Shown here: in pieces, positions 18,534-27,823 of the stretch
Layout: each line of letters begins with the position of its first letter
Numbering within the stretch: position 1 is the first letter of the stretch
Assembly: GCF_018904615.1 (NCBI RefSeq)
Contig: NZ_JADCNH010000012.1
Location: 49,030 to 113,029 of the forward strand
Reading direction: 5' to 3'
Source: Verticiella alkaliphila
GTDB taxonomy: Bacteria > Pseudomonadota > Gammaproteobacteria > Burkholderiales > Burkholderiaceae_B
DNA length: 64,000 nt
Program-made: the position numbers and the translations under genes
Notes under the pieces: generated by a model
Databases searched by the model: none
What the model was told of the DNA's origin: nothing
What the model saw: only the letters and a program-made list of their open reading frames with translations

Positions 18534-19937
18534 TCAGGTAGGCGGGTTCAGGGGTTCGACGACGATCGTCAGTCCGTCCCGCGCCGTGATGCGCACGCGC
18601 TGGCCGACCGCGAGCGGGCCGGCAGCACGGGCTTGCCAGGTTTCGCCTTGGGCGTGCACCTGGCCGTGCAGACCCGACCAGCGCAGCACCTCCCCCGTAT
18701 CCTGTAGGAGGGCTTCGTCACCGGTCACCACGCGCCGGCGGTGCGCGCGCATCACCGCGGCCAGCACCACCGCCAGGAGCACCAGGCTCGCGAGCGACGC
18801 CAGCACGATGACGGGCGTGGCGAGCGTGAAGCCGGCGATGTCGCCGTCGAAGAGCAGGACGGAACCGACGGCAAAGACGGCCAGACCCGCGACGCCCAGC
18901 AACCCGAAGGTGGCCGTGAACGCTTCGGCCACCATGAGCGCCACGCCCAGGAGCAGAAGGCCGGCGCCGGCAAAGGTGATGGGCAGCATGTTGAGCGCGA
19001 AGAGGGCGGTGAGCAGGGCGACGCCGCCCAGCACGCCGGGAAAGATGGCGCCGGGGCTCATCACCTCGAAGATGATGCCGTAGATGCCGATCAGCAGCAG
19101 GATGTAGGCCAGGTTTGGGTTGGTGACCGCGGCCAGCAGGCGAGTACGCCAATCCGGCGCGTGCACCTCGACGGTGACGCCGGCGGTCTGCAGCGTGACC
19201 TCACGCTCGCCCAGACGCACGGTGCGCCCGTCGGCCTGCTTGAGCAGGCTGGCGGTGTCGGTAGCGACGATCTCGACGACACCTTGGGACAACGCCTCGG
19301 CAGACGGCAGGCTCGCGGCGTCGCGCACGGCAGATTCTGCCCAGTCGGCGTTGCGGCCGTGCAGGTCGGCCAGGCTGCGCAGGTAGGCCACGGCGTCGTT
19401 TACTGCCTTGTCGTGCGAAGCATCGCTCACCGGTGGCGTACGGGCGGGCTCCTCACCCTCGCCGGGCTTTGGCGCAGGTTCTTCGGGGGCGCCCCCCATG
19501 GAAACCGGCGTGGCTGCCCCCACGTTGGTGCCGGGCGCCATCGCAGCCAGGTGCGTGGCATACAGGATGAAGGCGCCCGCGCTCGCCGCCTGAGCGCCGC
19601 CGGGCGCCACGTAGCCGATGACCGGCATGGGCGCGCCGAGAATGGCGCGGTTGATGTCGCGCATCGAACTCACCAGCCCGCCCGGGGTGTCGATGCGCAG
19701 GATCACGAAGGGCGCATCGGCCTCGGCCGCCTGCGCCAACCCGCGCTCGACGTACTCGGTGGCAGCGGGCCCGATGGCACCCGTCAATTCGAGCTGGATG
19801 GCGATGGGGGCGGCGGGGTCCGGCGTGGATTGCGCGCGTGCAAGCCCGCTGACCAGCAGCAGGACCAGCAAACCTAGCCACAGGCAGGCCATGGGCGTGC
19901 GCTGGAGCAGGGGGACGTGACACGGTGTCTGCGGCAT
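18534..19937 (-). CDS. NfeD family protein: ClpP-class serine protease with membrane and OB domains
   Basis: This 467-residue long-form NfeD has a signal peptide ending near GLARAQST, then a ClpP-like protease domain ([32 protein letters not shown] with the nucleophile Ser in ASAGAF). Four or five membrane spans and a C-terminal OB-fold ([21 protein letters not shown]) follow. The family cleaves the hydrophobic tail of stomatin-like partners, and the slipin gene is next. A later Met (residue 16) could also start the signal peptide. Confidence 0.93.
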   Translation of the reverse strand: MPQTPCHVPLLQRTPMACLWLGLLVLLLVSGLARAQSTPDPAAPIAIQLELTGAIGPAATEYVERGLAQAAEADAPFVILRIDTPGGLVSSMRDINRAILGAPMPVIGYVAPGGAQAASAGAFILYATHLAAMAPGTNVGAATPVSMGGAPEEPAPKPGEGEEPARTPPVSDASHDKAVNDAVAYLRSLADLHGRNADWAESAVRDAASLPSAEALSQGVVEIVATDTASLLKQADGRTVRLGEREVTLQTAGVTVEVHAPDWRTRLLAAVTNPNLAYILLLIGIYGIIFEVMSPGAIFPGVLGGVALLTALFALNMLPITFAGAGLLLLGVALMVAEAFTATFGLLGVAGLAVFAVGSVLLFDGDIAGFTLATPVIVLASLASLVLLAVVLAAVMRAHRRRVVTGDEALLQDTGEVLRWSGLHGQVHAQGETWQARAAGPLAVGQRVRITARDGLTIVVEPLNPPT

Positions 19938-20073
19938 GCGGGAGCGCGCGCCTCGAAAAGCGTGGACGGGACTCGTGTTCCCAGCAAGCCGTGTACCGGC
20001 TAGCTGGCACGGTCAAGGAGAGGTAGGGTTGCCCCGGCACCGCCGGGTCTGGACTGAGGCACAATAGATCGTC

Positions 20074-20910
20074 ATGCCCACTGCATCTTCTTCGTCGCCC
20101 GGATTGGCCCCTGCGCAGATCCGGCAGTTCGTCCGCGACGGTTACGTCAAGCTCGACCATGCATTCGACGCGTCACTCGCGGCGGCGGCGCGCGCGCGGC
20201 TGTGGGCGGACGCTGGCGCCGATCCTGAGGATCCCGCGACGTGGACCCGTCCGGTGGTCCGACTCGGGTGGTACGCGGACGGCCCGTTCGCCGAGGCGGC
20301 CAACACGCCGCTGTTGCACCGGGCCTTCGATCAACTGGTGGGTGAGTCGGCGTGGCTGCCCCGCGACAGCCTGGGCACCTTTCCGGTGCGCTTTCCGTCG
20401 CGTGAGGACCCGGGCGACGCCGGCTGGCACATCGATCCCGGTTTCGGCATGGAGGCGGCGCCCGAGGATTTCCTGGCGTGGCGCACCAATATCCATACCC
20501 AGGGCCGCGCGTTGCTGATGCTGTTCCTCTTTTCCGACGTGGGCCGTCACGACGCTCCCACCCGGCTACGGGTGGGTTCGCACCGTACCATGGCTCGCCG
20601 CCTGCATCCGGCGGGCGAGGCGGGGCTGGCCTTGCGCGATCTCGTCGGCACGGGCCTGCTGCCCGAAGGGCCCGTGCGGGACGTCCAGGCCACCGGCATG
20701 GCCGGGACGGTCTATCTGTGCCATCCCTTCCTGGTCCATGCGGCACAGCCGCATCGCGGCACGCGGCCGCGCTTCCTGGCGCAGCCGCCGTTGTTGCCGG
20801 CGGCTCCCCTGCACGAGGTCGCACCGGATTCCCCCGTGCTCACGGCCATCCGCGAGGCGCTGGCCGAGCCTCCTCCGCAACGTCGCGTGCGGCCTGTCTT
20901 CCTTCGTTGA
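20074..20910 (+). CDS. Phytanoyl-CoA dioxygenase (PhyH)-family protein
   Basis: The 278-residue protein shows a non-haem iron, 2-oxoglutarate-type oxygenase layout: N-terminal FVRDGYVKLDHAF, the HxD pair in GWHIDPGF and the distal His with a 2-oxoglutarate-binding Arg in HAAQPHRGTRPRF. The metal triad appears intact, so it is probably active, but the substrate is unknown. It is divergent from the nfeD gene and followed 25 bp later by a small lipoprotein gene. Confidence 0.83.
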   Translation: MPTASSSSPGLAPAQIRQFVRDGYVKLDHAFDASLAAAARARLWADAGADPEDPATWTRPVVRLGWYADGPFAEAANTPLLHRAFDQLVGESAWLPRDSLGTFPVRFPSREDPGDAGWHIDPGFGMEAAPEDFLAWRTNIHTQGRALLMLFLFSDVGRHDAPTRLRVGSHRTMARRLHPAGEAGLALRDLVGTGLLPEGPVRDVQATGMAGTVYLCHPFLVHAAQPHRGTRPRFLAQPPLLPAAPLHEVAPDSPVLTAIREALAEPPPQRRVRPVFLR

Positions 20911-20935
20911 TCCCTTTCCTGGAGCCCGTCTTCCC

Positions 20936-21304
20936 ATGCATTTCACCCGCATGCTCGTCACCGCCAGCGTCGCTCTGCTCACCGCGTGCTCAAGTATTGG
21001 TCAGAAGCCCTCGTTCGAGGCCAAGGAGCAGGCCGCCAAGGCTCGCCACGAGGCCATCCTCGACAAGGCGCCGCACCCCAATCTGGTCGGTACGGACGAA
21101 TGGTATGCGTGGGTCGATGCTGCCGCCGGCATCACGGACCCCGAAGGCCATGGTCCGGACTACGGCTCGGCCGAGTGGAACCGCGCCGTGCAGCACAAGG
21201 TCATGGGTTTCGAAGCCGACGAGTCGATTGTGTTCGACAAGAACTGGCAGCGCCGGGTGGACCGCGCCATCCGCGAGGACCGCAGCATCTTCAAGGTGTT
21301 CTGA
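20936..21304 (+). CDS. Small lipoprotein, function unknown
   Basis: The 122-residue product has a lipoprotein signal with the lipobox LLTACSS, so it should be lipidated at Cys 20 or so and anchored in an envelope membrane. The mature part is charged and helical (EAKEQAAKARHEAILDKAPHPN), with no domain I recognise. ATG 20936 follows GGAG at a slightly long distance. It may be co-transcribed with the PhyH gene. Confidence 0.75.
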   Translation: MHFTRMLVTASVALLTACSSIGQKPSFEAKEQAAKARHEAILDKAPHPNLVGTDEWYAWVDAAAGITDPEGHGPDYGSAEWNRAVQHKVMGFEADESIVFDKNWQRRVDRAIREDRSIFKVF

Positions 21305-21331
21305 GGCGAATCGAGCCACGGCGCGGCACGC

Positions 21332-21369
21332 GTGCGGCCGGTGTCGCCGGCTGGCGGCCCTGGCCGCAC
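21332..21369. terminator. Hairpin between convergent lipoprotein and livF genes
   Basis: GTGCGGCC and GGCCGCAC form an 8 bp outer stem with further GC pairing inside, filling the gap between two convergent stops. Confidence 0.4.
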
Positions 21370-21371
21370 CT

Positions 21372-22187
21372 TCAGTTCGTGGCCGCCGCGCCGTGACCCA
21401 GCCCCAGATAGATGTCGATCACGCGCGGATCCTGGGCCACGTCCTTCGCAGGCCCTTCGAGCGTGACGCGACCGGTCTCCAGTACGTAGGCGTAGTCGGC
21501 TACCTGCAGGGCCGCGCGCGCATTCTGCTCCACGAGCAGGATGGACACGCCCATCTCGCGCAGGCGCGCCACGATGCGGAACACCTCCCGCACGATGCGT
21601 GGTGCCAGCCCCAGGCTGGGCTCGTCCAGCATCAGGAGGCGCGGCTTGGCCATCAGGGCGCGGCCCACGGCCAGCATCTGGCGCTCGCCGCCCGACAGCG
21701 TGCCCGCAAGCTGACCGCTGCGCTCGCGCAGGCGAGGAAAGAGCTCATACACCTCGGCCAGCGTCTGATCCTGGTCGCGCAAGCCCGTGCGGTAGCGGTG
21801 AAAGGCGCCCAGCATCAGGTTGTCTTGTACCGTCATTTCCGAGAACAGCTCGCGCTTTTCGGGCACCAGATTCATGCCCGCCGCCACGCAATCCTCGATC
21901 TCGCGGCCGATGAGCGATTGGCCAGCCAGCACGATGTCGCCGCGGGCGGGCAGCACGGCCATGATGGCCGAGAGCAGCGTCGTCTTGCCTGCGCCGTTCG
22001 GGCCGATCACAGTCACGATCTGCCCCTGGCCCACCCGCACGCTGACGCCGCTCACGGCCTCGACTTTGTCGTAGGCCACGTGCAGGTCGCGCACGTCCAG
22101 CAGCGCGGGGGCGGCAGCCGCATCCGCCGTGGGCTGCACAGGGGCGGCCATGCGCGCACCCGACGTGTTCTCAGAATGTGCGCTCAT
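21372..22187 (-). CDS. livF: Branched-chain/aromatic-acid-type ABC transporter ATP-binding protein LivF
   Basis: The 271-residue ATPase has Walker [10 protein letters not shown]-loop and signature LSGGERQ, Walker [14 protein letters not shown] and the LivF-typical [16 protein letters not shown] 22187 overlaps the stop of the LivM-LivG gene (ATGA); a later Met (22151) would be the more usual length for the family. With LivH, LivMG and LivK it forms one importer, last in the large catabolic operon, so the cargo is more likely an organic acid than leucine. Confidence 0.93.
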   Translation of the reverse strand: MSAHSENTSGARMAAPVQPTADAAAAPALLDVRDLHVAYDKVEAVSGVSVRVGQGQIVTVIGPNGAGKTTLLSAIMAVLPARGDIVLAGQSLIGREIEDCVAAGMNLVPEKRELFSEMTVQDNLMLGAFHRYRTGLRDQDQTLAEVYELFPRLRERSGQLAGTLSGGERQMLAVGRALMAKPRLLMLDEPSLGLAPRIVREVFRIVARLREMGVSILLVEQNARAALQVADYAYVLETGRVTLEGPAKDVAQDPRVIDIYLGLGHGAAATN

Positions 22188-23980
22188 TCGTCCGTCCCTC
22201 CCAGATAGGCTTCCAGCACCGCTGGGTTGCGCTGGATCTCTGCCGGCAACCCTTCCGCGATCTTCTCGCCGAAGTCCATCACCACCACGCGATCGACCAG
22301 GCCCATGACGAAGTCCATGTCGTGCTCGACCAGCAGGATGGCCAGGCCCTCGGCGCGCAGCTGCGACAGCAGGGCGGCGAGCTCCTTCTTCTCCTGGTAG
22401 CGCAGGCCGGCGGCGGGCTCGTCCAGGAGCAGCACGCACGGGTCCGACGCCAGCGCGCGGGCGATCTCGAGAATGCGTTGCTGGCCCAACGCCAGTGAGC
22501 CGGCCTCCTCCATCAGGTGGCGGCCCAGGCCGACGCGCTCGACCTGGCGCGCGGCTTCGGCCAGAAGGCGTGCCTCCTCGGCTCGGTCCAGCCGCCAGGC
22601 GGCCGGCAGCACGCCCCGCTGGCCCCGCAGATGGGCGCCGATGGCGACGTTCTCCAGCACGGACATGCGGTTGAGCAGGCGCACGTGCTGGAAGGTGCGC
22701 GACAGTCCCAGGCGCGCCACCTGGCGGGCATCCTGGCCCGTGACGTCGTGCCCGCGGAATCGCACCTGCCCGGAGGTGGGCACGTCCACGCCCGAGATCT
22801 GGTTGAAGAGCGTGCTCTTGCCCGCGCCGTTGGGGCCGATCAGGGCCAGGATCTCACCCGCGCGAACCTCCAGGTTCACGGCGCGATTGGCGATGAGCCC
22901 GCCGAAGGCCCGCGTCACGTCCACCGCCTGCAGCACCACCTCGCCGCGCGTCGGCTGTTCGCGACGCGGCAGCGGCTCGGCCGTGGTGTCCACGGTGCGC
23001 GCGGGCTTGCGCACGGGTACATACTTGGCCAGCAAGGGCCAGATGCCGCCGCGGGCGCGATGCAGCAGGTAGACCATGCCGAAGCCGAAGACGATGATCT
23101 CGAAATTGCCCGTCTGGCCCAGCAGGCGAGGCATCCAGTCCTGCAGCCACTGCTTGAGCACGGTGAACACGCCCGCGCCCACCACGGCGCCCCAGACGTG
23201 GCCTGCGCCGCCGATCACCGTCATGAAGAGGTATTCGATCCCCATGTGCAGACCGAAGGGGTTCGGATTCACGAAGCGCTGCATGTGGGCATAGAGCCAG
23301 CCCGAGGCGCAGGCCTGCAGCGCCGCGATGAGAAAGATCACCATGCGCGCGCGCGCCGTGTCCACGCCCATGGATTCGGCCATCACCCGGCCGCCCTTCA
23401 ACGCGCGGATGGCCCGGCCTTCGCGCGAATCCAGCAGGTTGCGCGTCGTCCAGATGCCCACCAGCAGGAAGGCCCAGATGAGGTAGTAGATCTGGTCGCC
23501 ACGCGCGAGCGTCACGCCCACGAGGTTGATGGCCGGGATGTCCGGGATGCCGCTGTGCCCGCCCAGGCCCGGCACGGAACCGAAGGCGAAGTACAGCGAC
23601 AGGCCCCAGGCGATGGTGCCCAGGGGCAGGAAGTGCCCGGAAAGCTTCAGGGTGATCGCGCCCAGCAGCCACGCCACGGCCAGCGTGATGAGCATGCCCG
23701 CGATCAGCGTGAGCCAGGGCGAAGCGCCGAGCCAGGCCAGCCACGCGGGCAGCAGCTCGCCCTGGGTGGTGAGGATGGCCGTGGTGTAGGCACCCAGGCC
23801 CACGAAGGCGGCCTGCCCGAAGCTGGTGAGGCCGCCCACGCCGGTGAGTAGCACCAGCCCGATGGCGACCAGCGCGTACAGGCCGATGTAGTTGAGCAGC
23901 GTGACGTAGAAGGGCGGCAGCACCAGCGGGCCCACGGCGAGCAGGGCCAGGAAGAGGACGACGAGGCGGTTCGGGGTCAT
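22184..23980 (-). CDS. LivM-LivG fusion: ABC permease joined to ATP-binding domain
   Basis: This 598-residue fusion has an N-terminal LivM permease (about residues 1-315, many membrane spans, with [22 protein letters not shown] and [15 protein letters not shown]). A linker leads into a LivG ATPase (about residues 345-598) with [33 protein letters not shown] and [11 protein letters not shown]. Such fusions occur in several proteobacteria. It starts inside the LivH stop (ATGA). Confidence 0.93.
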   Translation of the reverse strand: MTPNRLVVLFLALLAVGPLVLPPFYVTLLNYIGLYALVAIGLVLLTGVGGLTSFGQAAFVGLGAYTTAILTTQGELLPAWLAWLGASPWLTLIAGMLITLAVAWLLGAITLKLSGHFLPLGTIAWGLSLYFAFGSVPGLGGHSGIPDIPAINLVGVTLARGDQIYYLIWAFLLVGIWTTRNLLDSREGRAIRALKGGRVMAESMGVDTARARMVIFLIAALQACASGWLYAHMQRFVNPNPFGLHMGIEYLFMTVIGGAGHVWGAVVGAGVFTVLKQWLQDWMPRLLGQTGNFEIIVFGFGMVYLLHRARGGIWPLLAKYVPVRKPARTVDTTAEPLPRREQPTRGEVVLQAVDVTRAFGGLIANRAVNLEVRAGEILALIGPNGAGKSTLFNQISGVDVPTSGQVRFRGHDVTGQDARQVARLGLSRTFQHVRLLNRMSVLENVAIGAHLRGQRGVLPAAWRLDRAEEARLLAEAARQVERVGLGRHLMEEAGSLALGQQRILEIARALASDPCVLLLDEPAAGLRYQEKKELAALLSQLRAEGLAILLVEHDMDFVMGLVDRVVVMDFGEKIAEGLPAEIQRNPAVLEAYLGGTDE

Positions 23981-25017
23981 TCGTCTTCTTCCTCGACGTG
24001 GTGGCTCTTCAGGGAGCGCCACAGCAATACCGGGATGATCAGGGTGAACACGATGATCTCCTTGTAGGCGCTCGCCCAGAAGGAGGAGAAGGCTTCGATC
24101 AGGCCGACGAGGATGGCGCCGGCGGCCGCGAGCGGATAGCTCACGAGCCCGCCGATGATGGCCCCCACGAAGCCCTTCAGGCTCACCATGAACCCCGAGT
24201 CGAAGTAGAGCGTGGTGATGGGCGCGATGAGGATGCCGGACAGCGTGCCGATGAAGGCTGCGAGAAAGAACGTGGCCTTGCCGGCGAACACGGGCGAGAT
24301 TCCCATCAGGCGCGCGCCCAGGCGATTGAAGGCCGCGGCGCGCAAGGCCTTGCCGTAGAGCGAACGCTCGAAGAACACGTACAGCGCCACGATCAGCAGC
24401 ACGGACACCAGCACCACCCAGATTGCCTGGCTGTTGATCTGGATCGGCCCGAGCGGAAAGCTCGCGTCGCTGAAGGGGGCGGTGCGCGCACCCTGCGGGC
24501 CGAAGGCGAGCAGGCCCAGCCCGACCAGGGCCAGGTGCACCGCGATCGAGATGATGAGCAGCACCAGCACCGAGGCGCCGGCCACGGGCTGATAGAAAAG
24601 TCGGTACAACTGCGGTCCCATGGGCACGAGCAGGGCGAGCGTGAGCAGCGCCTGCACCACCATGGGCAGATCCGCCAGGGGCAGGCGATAGAAGAGGGCC
24701 GCCAGGATCAGCGGGTAGATCAGGGCCACGCCCATCCGCCATGCCGGGCGCTTGCGCGCCGTGCCGTGGCGGCGGGCCATCAGGTCCGCCAGCACTTCGG
24801 CCACCGCGAAGGCGAAGAGCAGCCACACCAGCAACACGGGCTGGCCGGCCTGGATGGCGGCCATGCTGAGCGCGCCGAATGCCACGAACTCGCCCTGCGG
24901 AATGAACAGGACGCGGGTGACGGTGAAGACCAGCAGGATGGACAAGGCCAGGAGCGCGTAGATGGCGCCGTTGGTGATGCCATCCTGAGACAGGATCAGG
25001 ACGATCTGGGCATTCAT
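23977..25017 (-). CDS. livH: LivH-type ABC transporter permease
   Basis: The 346-residue permease has about eight membrane spans and the LivH features QDGITNGAIYALLALSILLVF, RVLFIPQGEFVAFGAL and the late segment FVGAIIGGLVSYPLAAAGA. It is about 50 residues longer than E. coli LivH because of a hydrophilic insert with extra spans near residues 80-160. The acidic C-terminal end (HVEEEDE) is unusual but short. It pairs with the LivMG fusion. Confidence 0.92.
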   Translation of the reverse strand: MNAQIVLILSQDGITNGAIYALLALSILLVFTVTRVLFIPQGEFVAFGALSMAAIQAGQPVLLVWLLFAFAVAEVLADLMARRHGTARKRPAWRMGVALIYPLILAALFYRLPLADLPMVVQALLTLALLVPMGPQLYRLFYQPVAGASVLVLLIISIAVHLALVGLGLLAFGPQGARTAPFSDASFPLGPIQINSQAIWVVLVSVLLIVALYVFFERSLYGKALRAAAFNRLGARLMGISPVFAGKATFFLAAFIGTLSGILIAPITTLYFDSGFMVSLKGFVGAIIGGLVSYPLAAAGAILVGLIEAFSSFWASAYKEIIVFTLIIPVLLWRSLKSHHVEEEDE

Positions 25018-25087
25018 GCGGGAGCTACCTGCAGGGCGGGCAAGGGCCGCGCACACGGCGTGGCGCCGTGCGCGCGTGCGGTGGGGC

Positions 25088-26236
25088 TTACTTCAGGAGC
25101 GTCCAGTTGCCGTTCTTCACGGTGATGAGCTCACGGCCGCGCTCGTCGAAGCCGCTGTGGTCCTGGGGCGTCATGGTGTAGACGCCTTGTGTGCCGACGA
25201 GCTCTTTCGTCTGCTCCAGCGCGTCGCGCAGGGCCGAGCGGAACTCACGCGAGCCGGGCTTGGCCGCCTTGGCGGCTTCGGGCACGGCTTGCTGCAGCAG
25301 CAGGCCGGCGTCGTAGACGTTGGCGCCGAAGGTGGCGGGCGCGCTGCCATGCAGCTTTTCGTAGGCGGCGATGTACTGCTGCGCCACAGCCTTGGACGGG
25401 TTGCTGTCCGGGATCTCGGGCAGCACCAGCATCAGGCTGGCCGCGAGGATCGTGCCCTCGACTTTCTTGCCACCCAGCTTCAGGAAGTCCGGCAGCGCCG
25501 CGCCGTGCGTCTGGTAGAACTTGCCCTTGTAGCCTTGATCGACGAGCGTGGTCTGCGGCAGCACGCTCGCGCCGCCCGGGGCGGCCACGAGCACCGCGTC
25601 GGGGCGCGCCGACAGGATCTTGAGCGCCTGGCCCGTCACCGAGCTGTCCGTGCGCTGGTAGCGTTCGCTGGCCGTGACCTTGATGCCCTTGGCTTCGGCC
25701 ATGCCCGAGAACACCTTGAACCAGTTCTCGCCGTAGGGATCGTTCAGGCCGATGAAGCCCACCGTCTTGATGCCGGTGCTGGCCATGTGATCCACCAGGG
25801 CGCGCGCGATGATGTCGTCGTTCTGCGTGGTCTTGAAGACCCAGCGCTTCTGGTCGTTCATGGGCAGCACGACGGCGGCGGTGCCCACCGGGGCGAGCAT
25901 GGGCACGCCGGCTTCGGCCGCGAACTGCAGCACCGCCATGGCGTTGGGCGAACCCGAGGGGCCGATGATGGCGTCCACGTTCTGCTCGGAGATCAGCTTC
26001 TTGAAGGCCGTGACCGACGCCGTGGAGTCGCTCGCGTCGTCCAGCGAGATGTACTCCACCGTGAGATCGCCGATCTTGGTGGGCAAGAGCGGCACGGTAT
26101 TGCGCTGGGGAATCCCCACCAGCGCCGTGGGCCCGGTGGAAGAAGAAACGACGCCGACCTTGACCTGGGCCAGGGCGGGAGTGGCAACGAGAGCGGCCAG
26201 CATGGCAACCGTGGCCAGGGGCTTCATGGACAGCAT
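25088..26236 (-). CDS. LivK-type ABC transporter substrate-binding protein
   Basis: The 382-residue periplasmic receptor has a cleavable signal (ending PALAQVKVGVV) and a type I periplasmic binding fold. A textbook GGAGG lies 8 bases before ATG 26236. Its sequence is clearly paralogous to the receptor at 59460 (shared GIP-RN, LDDA-D, NVDAIIG, QTHG). The catabolic neighbours suggest an aromatic or alicyclic acid as ligand rather than a branched-chain amino acid (inference). Confidence 0.92.
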   Translation of the reverse strand: MLSMKPLATVAMLAALVATPALAQVKVGVVSSSTGPTALVGIPQRNTVPLLPTKIGDLTVEYISLDDASDSTASVTAFKKLISEQNVDAIIGPSGSPNAMAVLQFAAEAGVPMLAPVGTAAVVLPMNDQKRWVFKTTQNDDIIARALVDHMASTGIKTVGFIGLNDPYGENWFKVFSGMAEAKGIKVTASERYQRTDSSVTGQALKILSARPDAVLVAAPGGASVLPQTTLVDQGYKGKFYQTHGAALPDFLKLGGKKVEGTILAASLMLVLPEIPDSNPSKAVAQQYIAAYEKLHGSAPATFGANVYDAGLLLQQAVPEAAKAAKPGSREFRSALRDALEQTKELVGTQGVYTMTPQDHSGFDERGRELITVKNGNWTLLK

Positions 26237-26280
26237 GGCAATACCTCCGGATGGAGACGGGTTCGGCGGGTGAAAAGCGG

Positions 26281-27006
26281 TCAGATCGTGATCGAGCCCA
26301 CGCTCGCGCCACCGCAGACGAAGAGCGTCTGCCCGGTGACGAAGCCGTTGGCCGGATCGGCAAAGAACATCACGGCACGCGAGACGTCGTCGGCGCGGCC
26401 GAGGCGTTTCACGGGAATGCTGTCGGCCAGGCGCTGCTCGCGCTCGCTGCCGGCCTCGACGACCTCGTAGAACATGTCGGTCTGGATGGGCCCGGGGGCC
26501 ACCACGTTGACGGTGATCCCGTGGGGCGCGAGCTCCAGCGCCCAGGTGCGCGCCATGCCCAGCATGCCGGCCTTGGTGGCGGCGTAGGCCGTGCGGGTGG
26601 GCAGGCCCAGCGCGCCGCGCGAGGACATCAGCACGATGCGCCCGAAGCCGCGGGCCTGCATCCCCGGCAGGCAGGCCTGCACGAGACTGATCGCCGCGCC
26701 CAGGTGCAGCTGCGTGAGGCCTTGCAGATCCTCGAGCTTCACCTCGGGCAGCAGCGCCGGCCAGATGACGCCGGCGTTGTGGATGACGTGGCTCACGGGG
26801 AACGCGGCGCCCACCTCCTGTGCCGCCTGGGTGGTGGCCGCGGCATCGAGCAGGTCCACCTCGCGATGATGCAGGCGGGCGTGTGTCGTCTCGGGCGCCC
26901 GGCGCGCAAGCGACACCACCGTGTAGCCGGCATCCAGCATCGACTGACAGATGGCCGCGCCGATTCCAGCGCTCGCGCCGGTGACGATGGCGACGTTCTC
27001 GGTCAT
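26281..27006 (-). CDS. SDR-family oxidoreductase of the Rieske/thiolase operon
   Basis: This 241-residue classical short-chain dehydrogenase is intact: TGASAGIG, HNAGV, Ser in VLMSSRGALG, YAATK and VCGGASVGS at the end. It likely oxidises an alcohol intermediate, for example a 3-hydroxyacyl-CoA or a cis-dihydrodiol made by the Rieske enzyme. It contrasts with the degenerate SDR domain encoded two genes upstream and could supply the activity that one has lost. Gaps to neighbours are 13 and 44 bp. Confidence 0.88.
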   Translation of the reverse strand: MTENVAIVTGASAGIGAAICQSMLDAGYTVVSLARRAPETTHARLHHREVDLLDAAATTQAAQEVGAAFPVSHVIHNAGVIWPALLPEVKLEDLQGLTQLHLGAAISLVQACLPGMQARGFGRIVLMSSRGALGLPTRTAYAATKAGMLGMARTWALELAPHGITVNVVAPGPIQTDMFYEVVEAGSEREQRLADSIPVKRLGRADDVSRAVMFFADPANGFVTGQTLFVCGGASVGSITI

Positions 27007-27019
27007 GACGGGCTCCGGA

Positions 27020-27805
27020 TCAGGCGCGCGGCGCCAGGGCGAGCACGCGCAGGGGGCTGCCCGAGCCGTTGCGGATCTTCAGCGGCGCCGAGAAGATCAC
27101 GGCGCCCGTGGGCGGCAACTGGTCCAGATTGGTCAGGCACTGCAGGCCGTAGCGGTTGTTGCCGTGCATGAAGTAGTGGCAGGGGTAGGGCGGATCCAGG
27201 TGCTGCGCCTGGCCTGCGTCCGTACCCACGGATTCCGTGCCGAAGCCGTGCACGTCGCGCTCGCGGATGAGCCAGGGCACCACCTCGGCGTCCGGCCCGG
27301 GCGAGTGCGCGCCATCGGCCTGCATGTTGAGATACTCCGTGGGCTTGGCGCGCTTGGACCAGTCCGTGCGCAGCAGCACCCATGACCGGGCCGGGATACG
27401 GCCGTGCTTCTCTTCCCAGGCCTTGACGAAGTCCACCGTGAGGAGGAAGTCCGGGTTCTGGGCGGCCTCGGCCGAGCAGTCGATCACACAGGCGCTGGCG
27501 ATGAAGGCTTCCACCGGGATCGTGTCCACGGTGTTGTCGGGCTGGTCCTTGCCCGTCACCCAGTGCGCGGGCGCATCGAAGTGTGTGCCGGTGTGTTCGG
27601 AGCAGGAGAAGTTGTTCCAGTACCAAGCCGGGCCGCGCTCGTCGTAGCGCGAGATCTCTTCGATGCGGAAGGGCCAGGCCTGGCCGAACTCGGGCGGCAG
27701 CTGGATCGTGGGGAATTCCGGCGTCAGGGTCTCGGTGAGATCCACCAGGCGGATGCGCCCGGACACCAGTTCGGTCATGAATTGGGCGAGGATGGGTGCA
27801 GACAT
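27020..27805 (-). CDS. Cyclase family protein (kynurenine-formamidase-like metal hydrolase)
   Basis: The 261-residue protein has the family's metal motif SEHTGTHFDAPAHW and a later GTDAGQ with HYFMHGNN. Family members hydrolyse amides or lactones, such as N-formylkynurenine, or isatin. In a CoA-ligase/dioxygenase operon a lactone or thioester hydrolysis, or ring-opening of a hydroxylated intermediate, is plausible. The exact substrate cannot be inferred. Confidence 0.86.
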   Translation of the reverse strand: MSAPILAQFMTELVSGRIRLVDLTETLTPEFPTIQLPPEFGQAWPFRIEEISRYDERGPAWYWNNFSCSEHTGTHFDAPAHWVTGKDQPDNTVDTIPVEAFIASACVIDCSAEAAQNPDFLLTVDFVKAWEEKHGRIPARSWVLLRTDWSKRAKPTEYLNMQADGAHSPGPDAEVVPWLIRERDVHGFGTESVGTDAGQAQHLDPPYPCHYFMHGNNRYGLQCLTNLDQLPPTGAVIFSAPLKIRNGSGSPLRVLALAPRA

Positions 27806-27823
27806 GCGAGGCTCCTGATTCGG

